Positions 48,301 to 57,160 of a stretch of 64,000 nt of DNA are shown here, one piece after another. Source of the stretch: Gonocerus acuteangulatus (Eukaryota; Arthropoda; Insecta; Hemiptera; Coreidae); assembly GCA_946811695.1 (NCBI GenBank), contig OX328125.1, positions 52,056,994-52,120,993 on the forward strand, given 5' to 3'. Under the pieces are notes generated by a model that was not told where the DNA came from, made no database searches, and saw only the letters and a program-made list of their open reading frames with translations. The number at the start of each line of letters is the position of its first letter. Position 1 is the stretch's first letter. The position numbers and the translations under genes were made by a program.

Positions 48301-49912
48301 TTATCATTCGATTTTTCCAACTCCATCGTCTCTTCATTCCGATTTTTACCCATATTATTTAAAGTATTACATAAATCGTCCAATTTTTTATTTTGTTCTA
48401 TTCTATTTGCATCTATTTTATTTTCCAATATTTTATTATTTTTATCAATTTTATTTTCCAATATTTTATTATTTTTATCAATTTTATTTTCCAATATTTT
48501 ATTATTTTTACTTAATTCGAACTTTATTTCTTGATTTATTTCATGCTTAATATTGCAAATACTCTTACTTAAATCGAATTTCAGTTGTCCTAATAATAAC
48601 CTCATCATTTCTTCTAAGCCTTGAGGATGCATCTCATTATTTTTAGTTAAATTGTCATTACTTTTCTTATTTTGTATATTTTCCTCCATTTTGTTATTAA
48701 ATTCTGATATAAACTTATATTTTCCTATACACGCGGATGTATCTCATTATCCATTTCCTGAGTTCAATTCCCGTTATCTAATACGATATCCTAGTGACGC
48801 GGTAGCAGATCCTGGAACGAGCTGCCGCCATTTCTATATAATCGATTTTCAATTGCATCATTATTTCCATCATTATTTTATTTAAAATTTATTGTTATTA
48901 AGATATTTATTTAACGTTTTTAACTTCAATTCACTCGGCCGTCTACGTTGGGCGCCATTTAATGTAATGATAATTTTTTTACAATAAGAAATAAAGAAAT
49001 TATAATTAGTTATATTAAATTAATTTAACTTAATCTCATGGATCAAGGTTCCGAGTGAATTACTGGTATTACATTTATCTCCAGACAATTCTGAGATACA
49101 AACAATATTAAATTACATGCAAACAATAATAAAATAATTGAAAACTACAACAAAAACAATTCTTACCTCTAAATCAATCCGCTTCCAACGAAATCTCAAT
49201 ATATTCGGTATTCCTTGGAGGAGAGCTCTGACTTCGGCCAACGCTAGGAACCAAAAGACTTCTTCTTCAAGACAAGGCTGAGACTAGAGTAGACTGAACC
49301 TATCTCTATCGCTGCTGGAACTAGAATGGACTGACGCCATTCGAGAAAGCGGGAAAGTTTAGCGTCCCTGCTTCTCAACTTCCGCAGTTTGCCGGATTAT
49401 ATATAAAGATAACAATTGTTTTTTGCCATACATAATAATTAATTTATTGTTATCTGAATGTACATTTAATATGGATATATTGTATACCAGTATTGTCCAA
49501 AAACATTATTAATTTTGATCGTTTATAATACGATGTTATTTGTACATATGGTTTGTGATTTGCGCGGGCTTTTCAAAATATCGATGGTTATTTGAATTTA
49601 AAAATATTTTCAAGAATGTAATATATCATTACAATATATATAAAGGTTAGACATATACCAACGCTGCAGGGAAAGAAACTCATACCTGTAAATGATGAGT
49701 CTACAAGCCATTTATACCCTGCTTTTTCAGAGCCTTTCATATTATAAAATACATTAGTTTAATCATGAAATTACCTCAGGATTCTTTTTCTTTGAAATGT
49801 ACTCAGTAATTGCAGGATACCATAAATGTGAGTAGCCTTCATTAAGACTGTAAATGTTGCCTTTCTTTGGTATACGAATGTTTATGTCTGTCAACAAAAA
49901 GTCCCCAATAGC
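41817..49912 (-). CDS. FBP: Fructose-1,6-bisphosphatase, C-terminal three exons (partial)
   Basis: Hydrolyses fructose 1,6-bisphosphate to fructose 6-phosphate in cytosolic gluconeogenesis. Exons on the - strand: 49912-49775, 44655-44539, 42008-41817, all phase 0, each with cag/tag acceptors and gt donors, together 147 codons plus TAA. They cover the family from [12 protein letters not shown] to the end. Key residues are present: Asn in YSLNEGY (Asn212), Arg and Tyr in [14 protein letters not shown] (Arg243/Tyr244), GKLRLLYE (Lys274, Arg276, Glu280) and [16 protein letters not shown]. An AATAAA signal lies on the - strand at 41811-41806. Exons for the N-terminal ~190 residues, including the DPLDGSSNID site, are not found up to 64000. 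Either the intron exceeds 14 kb and the exons lie outside, or the gene has been cut by the insertions. The first intron seen holds an LTR element; the upstream flank holds a hAT with an errantivirus. Exon boundaries match those of the inactive paralogue downstream. Confidence 0.92.
42893..43180. repeat. Palindromic minisatellite at a hAT-like end
   Basis: Begins 'cagagatgggcagattcg', a sequence typical of hAT termini. About ten alternating 'gaatccgaat' / 'attcggattc' / 'attcgtattc' units at ~18-bp half-period follow. The array is nearly self-complementary, so both strands are open with NPNGF-type repeats. Those ORFs are artefacts. Confidence 0.75.
43996..44332. repeat. Foldback: 123-bp inverted arms around a 91-bp loop
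   Basis: 43996-44118 is the reverse complement of 44210-44332 with about three mismatches. The loop (44119-44209) begins with ~48 bases ('catgaataagagtgaggatttaaacggtaatatttatatg') that are also found in direct orientation at 43558-43606. The arms include 'gttgggcaaaaattagcgagcgctaat', a hAT-like terminus. No ORF. Confidence 0.85.
45329..45368. repeat. (AT)n microsatellite
   Basis: Uninterrupted TA dinucleotide run followed by an AT-rich stretch. Confidence 0.9.
45383..45451. repeat. Inverted copy (left) of 49628-49697
   Basis: 'tttacaggtatgagtttctttccctgcagcg' through 'ggtatatgtctaacctttatatata' and on into 'tgtaatgat' is the reverse complement of the sequence around 49625-49697, where the matching bases flank the right LTR. 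It could be one terminal inverted repeat of a DNA transposon enclosing the LTR element, or the result of a local inversion. Confidence 0.75.
45641..45940 (-). other. Unassigned GC-richer ORF
   Basis: A - strand ORF of 98 codons in a locally GC-richer patch. It starts [14 protein letters not shown] and contains Cys-rich '[15 protein letters not shown]'. No family recognised. It lies between the left inverted repeat (45383) and the LTR element (46466), so it may belong to a transposon. Confidence 0.3.
46466..47136 (-). repeat. 3' LTR (671 bp)
   Basis: Left copy; nearly identical to 48963-49633, with differences such as tttattatg/tatattaaa near 46510 and gccgtac/gccatac near 46928. Confidence 0.92.
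47637..48689 (-). CDS. Gag-like, Asn-rich coiled-coil protein of the LTR element (350 aa)
   Basis: An uninterrupted 350-codon ORF in the internal region of the LTR element. The N-terminal ~60 residues ([18 protein letters not shown]) and a following three-fold 11-residue repeat ([11 protein letters not shown]) have heptad spacing expected of a coiled coil. The middle (100-290) is acidic and Asn-rich. The C-terminus is strongly basic ([18 protein letters not shown]). Coiled-coil N-termini of this kind occur in Gag of some insect Ty3-like elements, so I read it as a truncated or derived Gag. There is no CCHC knuckle, protease or RT. The high A+T content explains the Asn/Lys/Ile bias. Being open in a non-autonomous element is notable. 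Confidence 0.6.
   Translation of the reverse strand: MEENIQNKKSNDNLTKNNEMHPQGLEEMMRLLLGQLKFDLSKSICNIKHEINQEIKFELSKNNKILENKIDKNNKILENKIDKNNKILENKIDANRIEQNKKLDDLCNTLNNMGKNRNEETMELEKSNDNFFNKNNISGEEVIEVNENNNENLIKNTENDDTQFNKDDSSELIKDNFNYDCSIIDQKCEENKIFVETKDESEYVCLVNEDDKIKEILLSNLNNNNEKINQIIKNNITNDNLKNKISTDVMDENLEQNNIKKLVDDHIISLKIMSYNNNNGNNQNNIMNKNVNNNNHLKNMDTKFGNKVKILFEYQYQNGIEKIAKLNRPPRKRIKQILRNNSDRCKKKRF
48941..48957 (-). promoter_or_regulatory. Primer-binding site (tRNA-Lys-like)
   Basis: On the - strand the sequence TGGCGCCCAACGTAGAC begins five bases inside the 5' LTR. The first 13 bases match the complement of an animal tRNA-Lys 3' end (TGGCGCCCAACGT). Confidence 0.75.
48963..49633 (-). repeat. 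5' LTR (671 bp)
   Basis: Right copy; same length as the left LTR and TGTAATGATA...TATCATTACA ends. It would carry the promoter for transcription towards lower coordinates. Confidence 0.92.
49625..49697. repeat. Inverted copy (right) of 45383-45451
   Basis: The last bases of the right LTR plus about 62 bases of flank ('taaaggttagacatataccaacgctgcaggg' to 'catacctgtaaa') are the reverse complement of 45383-45451. FBPase exon 49912-49775 follows 78 bases further on. Confidence 0.75.
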
Positions 49913-50004
49913 CTGAAAGGAAACATACAATAATATAAATTGATATAAATAGTCAATTCCTGTAATGGTAGGTAGAAGATGTTACTGTGTTAAAAAGCTC
50001 TAGA

Positions 50005-50012
50005 GTAGGTAC
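50005..50012. repeat. 8-bp target duplication, left (GTAGGTAC)
   Basis: Identical to 59795-59802, directly outside the inverted termini of the hAT element. Confidence 0.85.
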
Positions 50013-50182
50013 TAGAGAACTGCACGGATACGTAAAAAGTAATCGGATAAATAATCGCCGAGTATAAATTTGACGATGCGAGTACATACTCGGCATCGTT
50101 TCGATTTGGCATCACCGAGTATAATGTGGACGATGCGAGTACATACTCGGCATCGTCTCGAATTGGCATCGCCAGATAGATC

Positions 50183-50411
50183 TTGCAACGCACGGTAGAC
50201 TTTAAAAAAATTTTATTTTCAAAATTTACATTTACATCAAGAACTTTAAGAACATGAATCAACTGATATAATGAGGCTACAACAATACTGGCATAAAGAC
50301 GGAAGGATAATGGATAGGATGGGAAAGGAGGGGATCTTATATACTAGATCTGGGAGGAGCTGCTGAGGATGTGCTGACTTGGCGTCTAGGTACAGGTGTC
50401 AGGATGTAAGT
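50183..50411 (-). repeat. Errantivirus 3' LTR (~229 bp)
   Basis: Matches 56955-57160 from 'ttgcaacgcacggta' to 'gatgtaagt'. On the - strand a polypurine tract GGAAGGGAGG lies immediately before it (50421-50412), which fixes the LTR start at ACTTACATCC. The outer (low-coordinate) end is uncertain by a few bases. Confidence 0.8.
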
Positions 50412-50421
50412 CCTCCCTTCC
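50412..50421 (-). promoter_or_regulatory. Polypurine tract of the errantivirus
   Basis: GGAAGGGAGG on - directly abuts the 3' LTR, the expected site for plus-strand priming. Confidence 0.7.
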
Positions 50422-50958
50422 AAAGTCCCCTGAGGATGAAGAGGTCGAGTGAAGACGTGGTACTGCTCTGATAACTCTAGACCCTTAGAGGAGTAGGTGC
50501 TCTGGAAATGGTAAATGGTCTTCGAGGCGTACTTTTTTGAGTGTACATGGCTTGACATTTATAAAATACAGAATATACATTAAATAACACTAAATACCCT
50601 AAAATAGAAAAAATCATAATATTATACACATCTAGAGAGGAGGTTAAGGACAATTGTTCTAACTCTATTTGAGATATATTTACTAAATCTAAGGTTGCAA
50701 ATGATACATTAAAATCCTTAATAACTAGGGGTTTATAATACAGTGGGATAATGTTAATATCTAAAGCTACAGTACTTGGAGTCGAACACTCTTGTATGTT
50801 ATTCAGTAGAGTTCAAAGAAATTATTGATGATTCAGGCAAAAATACAACCTTATTATTTACATGAATCCTGCTAATATTAAATGATACATAAAAATTGGC
50901 TACATCATTATATGCAATGAATGGTTTAGATGATATAGTAGTTGTAGTACAATTTACT

Positions 50959-50961
<3 letters not shown>

Positions 50962-50996
<35 letters not shown>

Positions 50997-51083
50997 TTTT
51001 TTTTTAACGGCGCATCTACATCTTGGCCATTAGCGCCGGGCTATCTACAGGTTGCCACCCTTTTCTAATGCCAACAGCACGTG
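50962..51083 (-). mobile_element. SINE inserted in env, with 13-bp target duplication
   Basis: A long T-run (the tail on -) followed by 'acggcgcatctacatcttggcc', a body shared with 32280-32320. The target duplication acaatttactgtt is at 50949-50961 and 51084-51096. Long poly-A and a >10-bp duplication indicate LINE-mediated retroposition. Confidence 0.85.
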
Positions 51084-51524
51084 ACAATTTACTGTTGTTC
51101 CTAAAAATAAACTAGTGATACAAGGGTCAATAATACATTTCACATTAGTACAATAATAATTACGTGAGATTAGTGTACAATTACCAGAATGATATGTTGA
51201 GTTAGGAGAAACTAAAACCGTCATGTAAGGAGTGAGTGTTGTGAAGACTTGTGTAGTCCGTACGGGGTAAGAGATCAATGCATAATAGTTAAATGGAGAA
51301 GAGTACAGTGGTACTTGTAGAAACACGTGTAGAAGGCCTTTGTGTAACCCACAGTGGACTTTAGAAGTCAGCCATAATATTTCAGGTTCTGAAGATATTA
51401 ATTTAACATCACTATGGGAGGAAAACTTCATGTATGTTTAGTAAAGTAGAGTGAAGTTTGCCATTACTACAGTCTTCAATTGTTGCTTCTAGATATATGA
51501 TTTTATTATACAAATATAGAAGTC

Positions 51525-51557
51525 AATCAATCAATATTTATTTGAACCAATACATAA
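51525..51557 (-). mobile_element. 33-bp LINE 3'-end stub in env
   Basis: Flanked by a 12-bp duplication aaatatagaagt (51513-51524 and 51558-51569). On - the insert ends in (ATTG)n, a tail type typical of some LINE 3' ends. With its duplication it adds 45 bp and brings the TAA that ends the first env ORF. Confidence 0.75.
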
Positions 51558-52336
51558 AATATAGAAGTTTACTGTGTAATTCGAGTAAGAGTAATTGATG
51601 TTCTTCATGTGTGAGTATAGAGTTCATTGCTTCAAGCTTGTTTATATTTGAGTTTAGTATCGATATGTCTTTTTGGAAAGTCCTGATGCGTGCTTTGTTG
51701 GACTTAGCTTGAAATTCAATATTATGTTCAAGCTGAAAATTATTCCTTTCGAGTGTCCTTATAACGTTATCATAATGGTCTTTATCGTCGGCATCCATAT
51801 TACCTGTGAGCCAATTAATTGCCTTACCTAATCCATTAATTACACCACGTTTATGTCTACTGTTAAATAATGAAGGCGTGTCAAGGATGGAAAATTGTGA
51901 TTTAATTAGTTGTAAAAGGTTATATGTAGTCTTATACATTTCTAATCCTGAGAATCTGTACAAATTGTCTTCAAGCCTGAGAAATTCAGTATAGTAGCTG
52001 TGATAGTCAATGTAGAATGTAATGGAGTAGTAGTTAGTGATAGTATGAGCAGGAGGTAACTGGATATGGGTTATCCCTGGTGTTTTGCTGAGATCAGTCA
52101 CCTTGAGTCCGTGAGCTGTCTGAGTCATGAGAATGAGGGTCAGGAATGTCTGGGTTGACATCTGAAACAGATATGGGATCACTAGGTGTTGGATGATATT
52201 CTTTCCTTTTACGCTGAATGTTGTCTGTGTGAACCCGATATGTCCTGTTTTTATCTTTACACAGCACTGAGACTTTATAGGGATTCTGATTCTTCGTCCG
52301 CCTGTTTGCTTTTGTATAGAGGGGAGTTTCGTGTTC

Positions 52337-55300
52337 TTAGGGAGGGTCTTCCCTATTTTTGTTGAGTTTGGCAGTCCGTTGTTCTTTTTCGTTTGTAATT
52401 TGGTCATGTAAATGTTTGTGTATCAGTTTTAATCGATTATGGTATTGTTCTACAAGTCTTTCAGTAATTTGGGTGGTAGCTTCGAGAGTGTCCGTAGTAC
52501 CAAAAGTTATCTCATTTGGAGAAAGTTTTAGATTGTTGTTTAGAGTATTGTTAAAAGTTATAGTTGCTAGTCTGTCCAGACTTAGTGTACTGTCGTCTTC
52601 TTTAATTGCTCTAAGAATCTCGATTAGGGTCGAGTGTGTACGATTAGCCAAGGCAAGCGAATTAGGGTGCATTGGTGTTGTAAAATGGCTTTCTATATTC
52701 AAAGATTCTAGGAAATTGATAATTAGATTGTTATCGTATTCTTTGCCATTATCCATTCGGATAAGCTTGGGCTTAGGGAACTGTTCCAGATAGTGTTCTA
52801 GAGTGTGTAATACATTTACAGCATTACATTGAGGTACGAGTCGGGTAAATAATCTTTTAGAAAAGGTGTCATGTATTGTTATTATATATTTCGATTGGTA
52901 GTGGAGTGTGTCCATCATAAGTTCCTCGAAAGGTGAATCAGGTGTGTAGGTAACGCAATATTTGGTCTTTAGTGGTTTTCTTTCATACTTGGTCTTACGA
53001 CAGGTGGCACATTTATTGACATAGTCTATAGTTTTATCTTTCATACGAGGGAAATAGTAGCTACGTTTAAGTCTGTTATACGTTTCCATTCCTCCCCTAT
53101 GGTGGGATTTACTAGTATGATAGTCAGAGATAAGCTCGTGTTGTTCTTCGTCAGAAAGTATGTCGATGCATTTTGTCTTATATCGCTTAATTTTTACGGA
53201 AGGGTACTTTTCTTGAACTAAAGCCGAGATTTTATTAAATATTCCATCAAATTCAGCTCTAACTGTTTCCACTCTGGGTTCACAATATATTCCGTAAGTG
53301 GTATTAGGTTTTAAAATTTCCAATAAAATGTCGTCTAAGTCCGATTTAAAAGGATAAGCTGTCTCAATATAGTATCGATTTTTATTAAAAGGCTTCATAA
53401 ATTCGACTTTCTTTCCACCACGTTCGATTAGAATTTGGTGTTTTTCTACATTTACGGGTTTATGGGGGTCATCAATTATCCAGACCTGTTGGTTTGAAGA
53501 TTCCTGGGGATGTATGGTCTCTAAGTCACTTTCGTTTTGTTGATTTTCACGAACGTCCTCTAATTGATCAAGTAATGCCTCGTAATCCGGGTCAATATTG
53601 ACCTGTGACGTGGAAGGTTCGTTGAGTATGTCCTCTATGTCGGTGTCGATTGCCATGCATGTGTGTCCATGCTTCCGTGATAATGCGTCAGCTACTACGT
53701 TACTTTTACCCTCGATATGTTTAATATCAAATTCAAATTCGGACAATTGAAAGATCCATTTCATAAGACGATTATTTGCATTTTTCATTGTAAAAATCCA
53801 TGTAAGGGGCTTATGGTCCGTTTGAAGAGTAAAACGCTTTCCAAATAAATAGGGTTTAAAATGAGAGCAGGCCCAAACAACCGCTAACAGGTCTTTTTCA
53901 ATTGTGGAATATTTTTGTTCGGTTGGGGACAACGTGCGTGAAGCAAACGCAATGGGATGTTCCCTCCCTCCTGATATTTGGGATAAAACGGAGCCAAGAG
54001 CGAAGTTGCTTGCATCAGTAGTCAATATAAATGGTAAGTTAAAGTCGGGATATCCTAAGATTGGCGTGTTGGTTATAAGGTCTTTTATTTTTTGAACACT
54101 GGTTTGAAGTAAATGAGGATGAACAGGTTCGGAAGCTTTTAAAGCCTGAGTGAGTGGTTTAGAAATATCCGCATAACCTTTGATAAATTTCCTATAATAA
54201 CCCGAAAGTCCCAAGAATTGTCTTATCTCTTTTTCAGTTTTCGGAACGGGAAAGTCTACAATTGCCTGGATTTTATCGGGATTAGGTCTGAGTCCTTCCT
54301 GAGATACTATGTGTCCTAAAAATGCCAATTCAGTTTGAAAAAATTCAGTTTTGTCGAGCTGTATCGTTAAATTATATTGAGAGAGTCGTTGCAACACGTT
54401 TTCTATGTGTGTAAAATGTTCGTCTTCTGTTTTTGAAAATATTATAATGTCATCAATGTAAACCGCACAATTTGGCAAATTAGCTATAGCTGCATTAGCT
54501 ACTTTCTGGAAAGTCGGGGGGCCATTACAGATGCCGAAGGGCATACGAACAAATTCCAGGTGTAGTTTGTCTGTGCTGAAGGCTGTTTTTGGTATCGAGT
54601 CTTCGTCTAAAGGTATTTGGTGAAATCCGCTAGCCAGATCAATAGTTGAAAAAAATTTAGATCCATTAAGTTTGTTTAAAACATTGTTAATATATGGAAG
54701 GGGATATTTATCCGGAATTGTTTCAGCATTTAGTTTCCAATAATCAATAACAAGCCGAATTTTTCTCTTCCCGCTGGCATCCAATTTCTTCGGGACAACC
54801 CAAAGAGGAGCATCGTACGGTCAATTACATTCCCTTATAATGCCGGCTTTTAAAAGTTTTTCTATCTCTTTGTCCACATCATCTTTAAAATGCGCCGGGA
54901 ATCTATAATTCCGCGCATAAATTGGTTTTTCTGTTTTGGTAAGAATTTTATGTTTCAACAAGGTAGTCGGTGGCAACGGTTCGGTATCCTTTTTTAAAAC
55001 TGTAGGGTATTTGGAAATTAAGGTAATTAACCTTTGTTTTGTTTTTTCGGCTAGGTGATTTGTCCGTAGGGCTTCTGTTACTTCGTTTTTATCCATATGG
55101 TTAATATCATGAATGCTACATATTTTATTATTGTTAATTATTACATGACCGTCAAATAGCTTAATAATGCCGTTATGTAAATCTAAAACACTTTTAGTGT
55201 CAGTGAGTGTATTATAACCCAATAAAAAATCATACTTAGAACTAAAGGGAAATATTAGAAATTTCACACAAAGATTATTGTCGAGACCCAGAAATGGCGC

Positions 55301-55594
55301 AAGGTTAATCATAGCACTTTGGCTTCCCTTTTCGCTGCCTACTGGTGTTTTGACAATAAAATCTTCTGATTGTATTTGAGTGCCATCAGGTAAAGCACTT
55401 GGATGTATATAATTTTGGGTGGAGCCTGTATCAATAAGCCAAGTTCTGTCTTTGTAGTCTGTGAAGGAGGGTAAACTCTCAGTTAGGGCTAGTGTATGTT
55501 CGGGGGTGGTTTGGCGTTGGGCCGCCCTAAGTCTAAAAAATGATCCAGTTTGTCCATGATTGAAGTCAAATTGCTTTCCAACCGTGAAATTCGG
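52337..55594 (-). pseudogene. pol: Errantivirus pol (protease, RT, RNase H, integrase) with one nonsense codon
   Basis: The frame opens at 55594, -1 relative to gag, and overlaps the end of gag by ~100 nt, as in elements that use -1 frameshifting. Protease active-site LIDTGST lies near 55430. RT spans about 54780-54200 with FSTIDLASGF and the YIDD box; DYWKLN and CNGPPTFQ are slightly unusual. RNase H (TTDASNFALG, then a TDHKPL block) is at 54010-53770. The integrase HHCC zinc finger (HTSKSHHRGG, CATC) lies near 53130-52990. The DD-35 core has Asp in MMDTLHY and RMDNGKE; the third catalytic position, exactly 35 residues on, is Asn instead of Glu. An in-frame TGA (54821-54819) between protease and RT ends the product early. 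Otherwise the frame is open, which implies moderate age. Confidence 0.9.
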
Positions 55595-56571
55595 TCATCT
55601 GTACTGATGTGGTTTAGAGGTTGCGTGTTGGATCTAATGGTACGCATGGACACGGTATTCTGTGACTCATGACGTGGTGGTGAGGGAGCTTTTTTAAAAA
55701 AATGTTCCTGTTTTTCGGCGTCCCAGTCTCTGGTATGTGGGGCTGTATCTGTATTCGAGTAGTGAGGTCTGTCCCATTGGGGTGGTTTCCATTGAAATGA
55801 CCTCTGTTCTGGGGGGTGTGCGGGATGTCATGTGTCATATGTATGAGTAGGGCGTTCCCTATAAAAGTCTTCCCATCGTGGGGGGTATCGCTGTGATTTG
55901 TGTGGAGTGTTTTGGCGAAAGGTTGTCCAGTGTGAGCGATAGAGTCGTTCGACTATGTGCGAGGCTTCATTGTGTAAAGTGTTCTGAACATCGTCAAGGG
56001 TGTTTAATTTAATGTGCTTCAAGAAGTCACAGATGTTAGGGTGTAAGTTTGTTGTGACGTGATGAATGATTTCCGCGTCTTTATATGCAAGGTAAGCGGG
56101 CACATCAACCTTCTCTTCCATTTGCAGTCGAGAGTATATGAGTGCTCGTTTACTTGCGACTCTGTCAATGTATTGTATGGGGTGTTCGTTGTAGTAGGGT
56201 CGAATGTTGAATAGTTCTGTAGACAGCTGTTCGACAGTTCTCGAGTCGCGAAAGCTGTTTTTTAGGTATTTCAGTAAGTCAGTTATATTGAGAAAAGTGT
56301 TTGTGAGTAGGCAGTGTCTTGCGTTGCCAGTGAGTCGAGCTTTAACTTTTTCTAATAGTCGTGCATGGTTATGTTCAGCTAAGGTGTTGTTCTTTTGACA
56401 TGTGTTGGTATAGACTGCATTAACAGATTCCGTAAAATAGAGTAAGTCCTCGGGGTTACCGTTGTATGTGGGTATGTGGTCATAGTCCTCTTTGGTGATG
56501 GCGTAAGTAACCATTGTTGCAGGTATGTCAATTTTTCTATGTTGGTCAAGTCGGTCTCTAAGAGTGGACAT
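55489..56571 (-). pseudogene. gag: Errantivirus gag with one nonsense codon
   Basis: Starts at the ATG at 56571 and is open for 247 codons to a TGA (55830-55828). Beyond it the same frame continues open for ~112 codons to TAG at 55491-55489. The N-terminal half is the Gag capsid-like helical domain of Ty3/gypsy elements (an AYLAYKDAEIIHHVTTNL segment near residues 160-180). The C-terminal part is Pro/His/Arg-rich without a CCHC knuckle, usual for errantiviruses. The end of the frame overlaps pol in the -1 frame. Confidence 0.85.
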
Positions 56572-56646
56572 ATACTAATGAAATGAAAAATAATACAATA
56601 AAACAATACCTTTGCCAAATATATAAATAAAAAATTGTGTATAAGT

Positions 56647-56687
<41 letters not shown>

Positions 56688-56954
56688 AAATTTGTCAAGC
56701 CAGGTAACTCTTACGTTTTTGAAGTTCCCTGACGCTGATGTTGTCCTTAGGTCTTCCGTCCCCCGTGCGCTGCAAAGATAATCAGTTTTGTTGGTTCTGG
56801 AACGGTAGGCTGAGTATTGAGATACTCCTGCGAAAAAAATGGTGGTGTTCCGGCTTCTCCTGACTGGATCTTGAAGATACAGATGTCTTCCTGTGTCCTT
56901 GGTGGAGGCTTTGAAGAACGTAAAAAAAATTTTTCGCAGCACCGGTCCCTGTTA
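56572..56954 (-). other. Errantivirus leader between 5' LTR and gag
   Basis: Holds an (AT)n tract (56657-56685). No ORF is conserved. The bases next to the 5' LTR on - (TAACAGGGACCGGTGC) should contain the primer-binding site, but I cannot assign the tRNA. Confidence 0.5.
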
Positions 56955-57160
56955 TTGCAACGCACGGTAAACTTCAAAAAAAAATTTATTTTCAAAATTT
57001 ACATTTACATCAAGAACTTTAAGAACATGAATCAACTTATATAATGAGGCTACAACAATACTGGCATAAAGACGGAAGGATAATGGATAGGATGGGAAAG
57101 GAGGGGATCTTATATACTAGATCTGGGAGGAGCTGCTGAGGATGTGCTGACGATGTAAGT
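56955..57160 (-). repeat. Errantivirus 5' LTR (~206 bp, with a 24-bp deletion)
   Basis: Matches 50183-50411, but the 24 bases between 'gctgac' and 'gatgtaagt' that are present in the 3' LTR (50379-50402) are missing here. A few substitutions also separate the two LTRs. Confidence 0.8.

Larger units (their letters stand above)
46466..49633 (-). mobile_element. Non-autonomous LTR retrotransposon (3.17 kb, young)
   Basis: Two 671-bp LTRs (46466-47136 and 48963-49633) begin TGTAATGATA and end TATCATTACA, perfect 10-bp inverted termini with TG...CA. A tRNA-Lys-like primer-binding site on - sits a few bases inside the right LTR. Flanks on both sides read ATAT (possible 4-6 bp target duplication, in simple sequence). 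The internal region has one Gag-like ORF and no protease, RT or integrase, so it depends on another element. The LTRs differ at only a handful of positions, so the insertion is recent. It lies in an intron of FBPase, same strand as the gene. Confidence 0.9.
50477..52407 (-). pseudogene. env: Errantivirus env, disrupted
   Basis: Starts at 52407, overlapping the 3' end of pol. Visible in order: a hydrophobic signal region; a furin-type RHKR site followed by a hydrophobic fusion-peptide-like segment (51862-51800 area), as in insect errantivirus/baculovirus F-type fusion proteins; a helical, coiled-coil-like region; a Cys-bearing ectodomain stretch (51431-51100); and near 50640-50560 a hydrophobic membrane anchor with a short basic tail ending at TAG (50479-50477). 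The frame is broken by a stop in an inserted LINE stub at 51525-51557, a frameshift near 51420, a SINE at 50962-51083 and a stop near 50815. It cannot make a full protein. Confidence 0.85.
50183..57160 (-). mobile_element. Errantivirus-type (env-bearing Ty3/gypsy) endogenous retroelement, decayed
   Basis: Read on -, the order is 5' LTR, leader, gag, protease-RT-RNase H-integrase, env, 3' LTR. This layout, the -1 overlap of gag and pol, and an Env with a furin-type site define insect errantiviruses. Disabling changes: in-frame TGA in gag (55830-55828) and pol (54821-54819), an integrase catalytic change, a LINE stub, a frameshift and a SINE in env, and a 24-bp deletion in the 5' LTR. It is inserted inside the hAT element at 50013-59794 and is therefore younger than it. 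A clear target duplication could not be fixed. Confidence 0.9.

Noticed and set aside
48157..48885. Hydrophobic Leu/Phe/Ile-rich ORFs on + over the LTR element
   Set aside because: Antisense of the Asn/Lys/Ile-rich 350-codon ORF.
52359..56398. Antisense ORFs over pol and gag (e.g. 52359-52793)
   Set aside because: Shadows of the open pol and gag frames.
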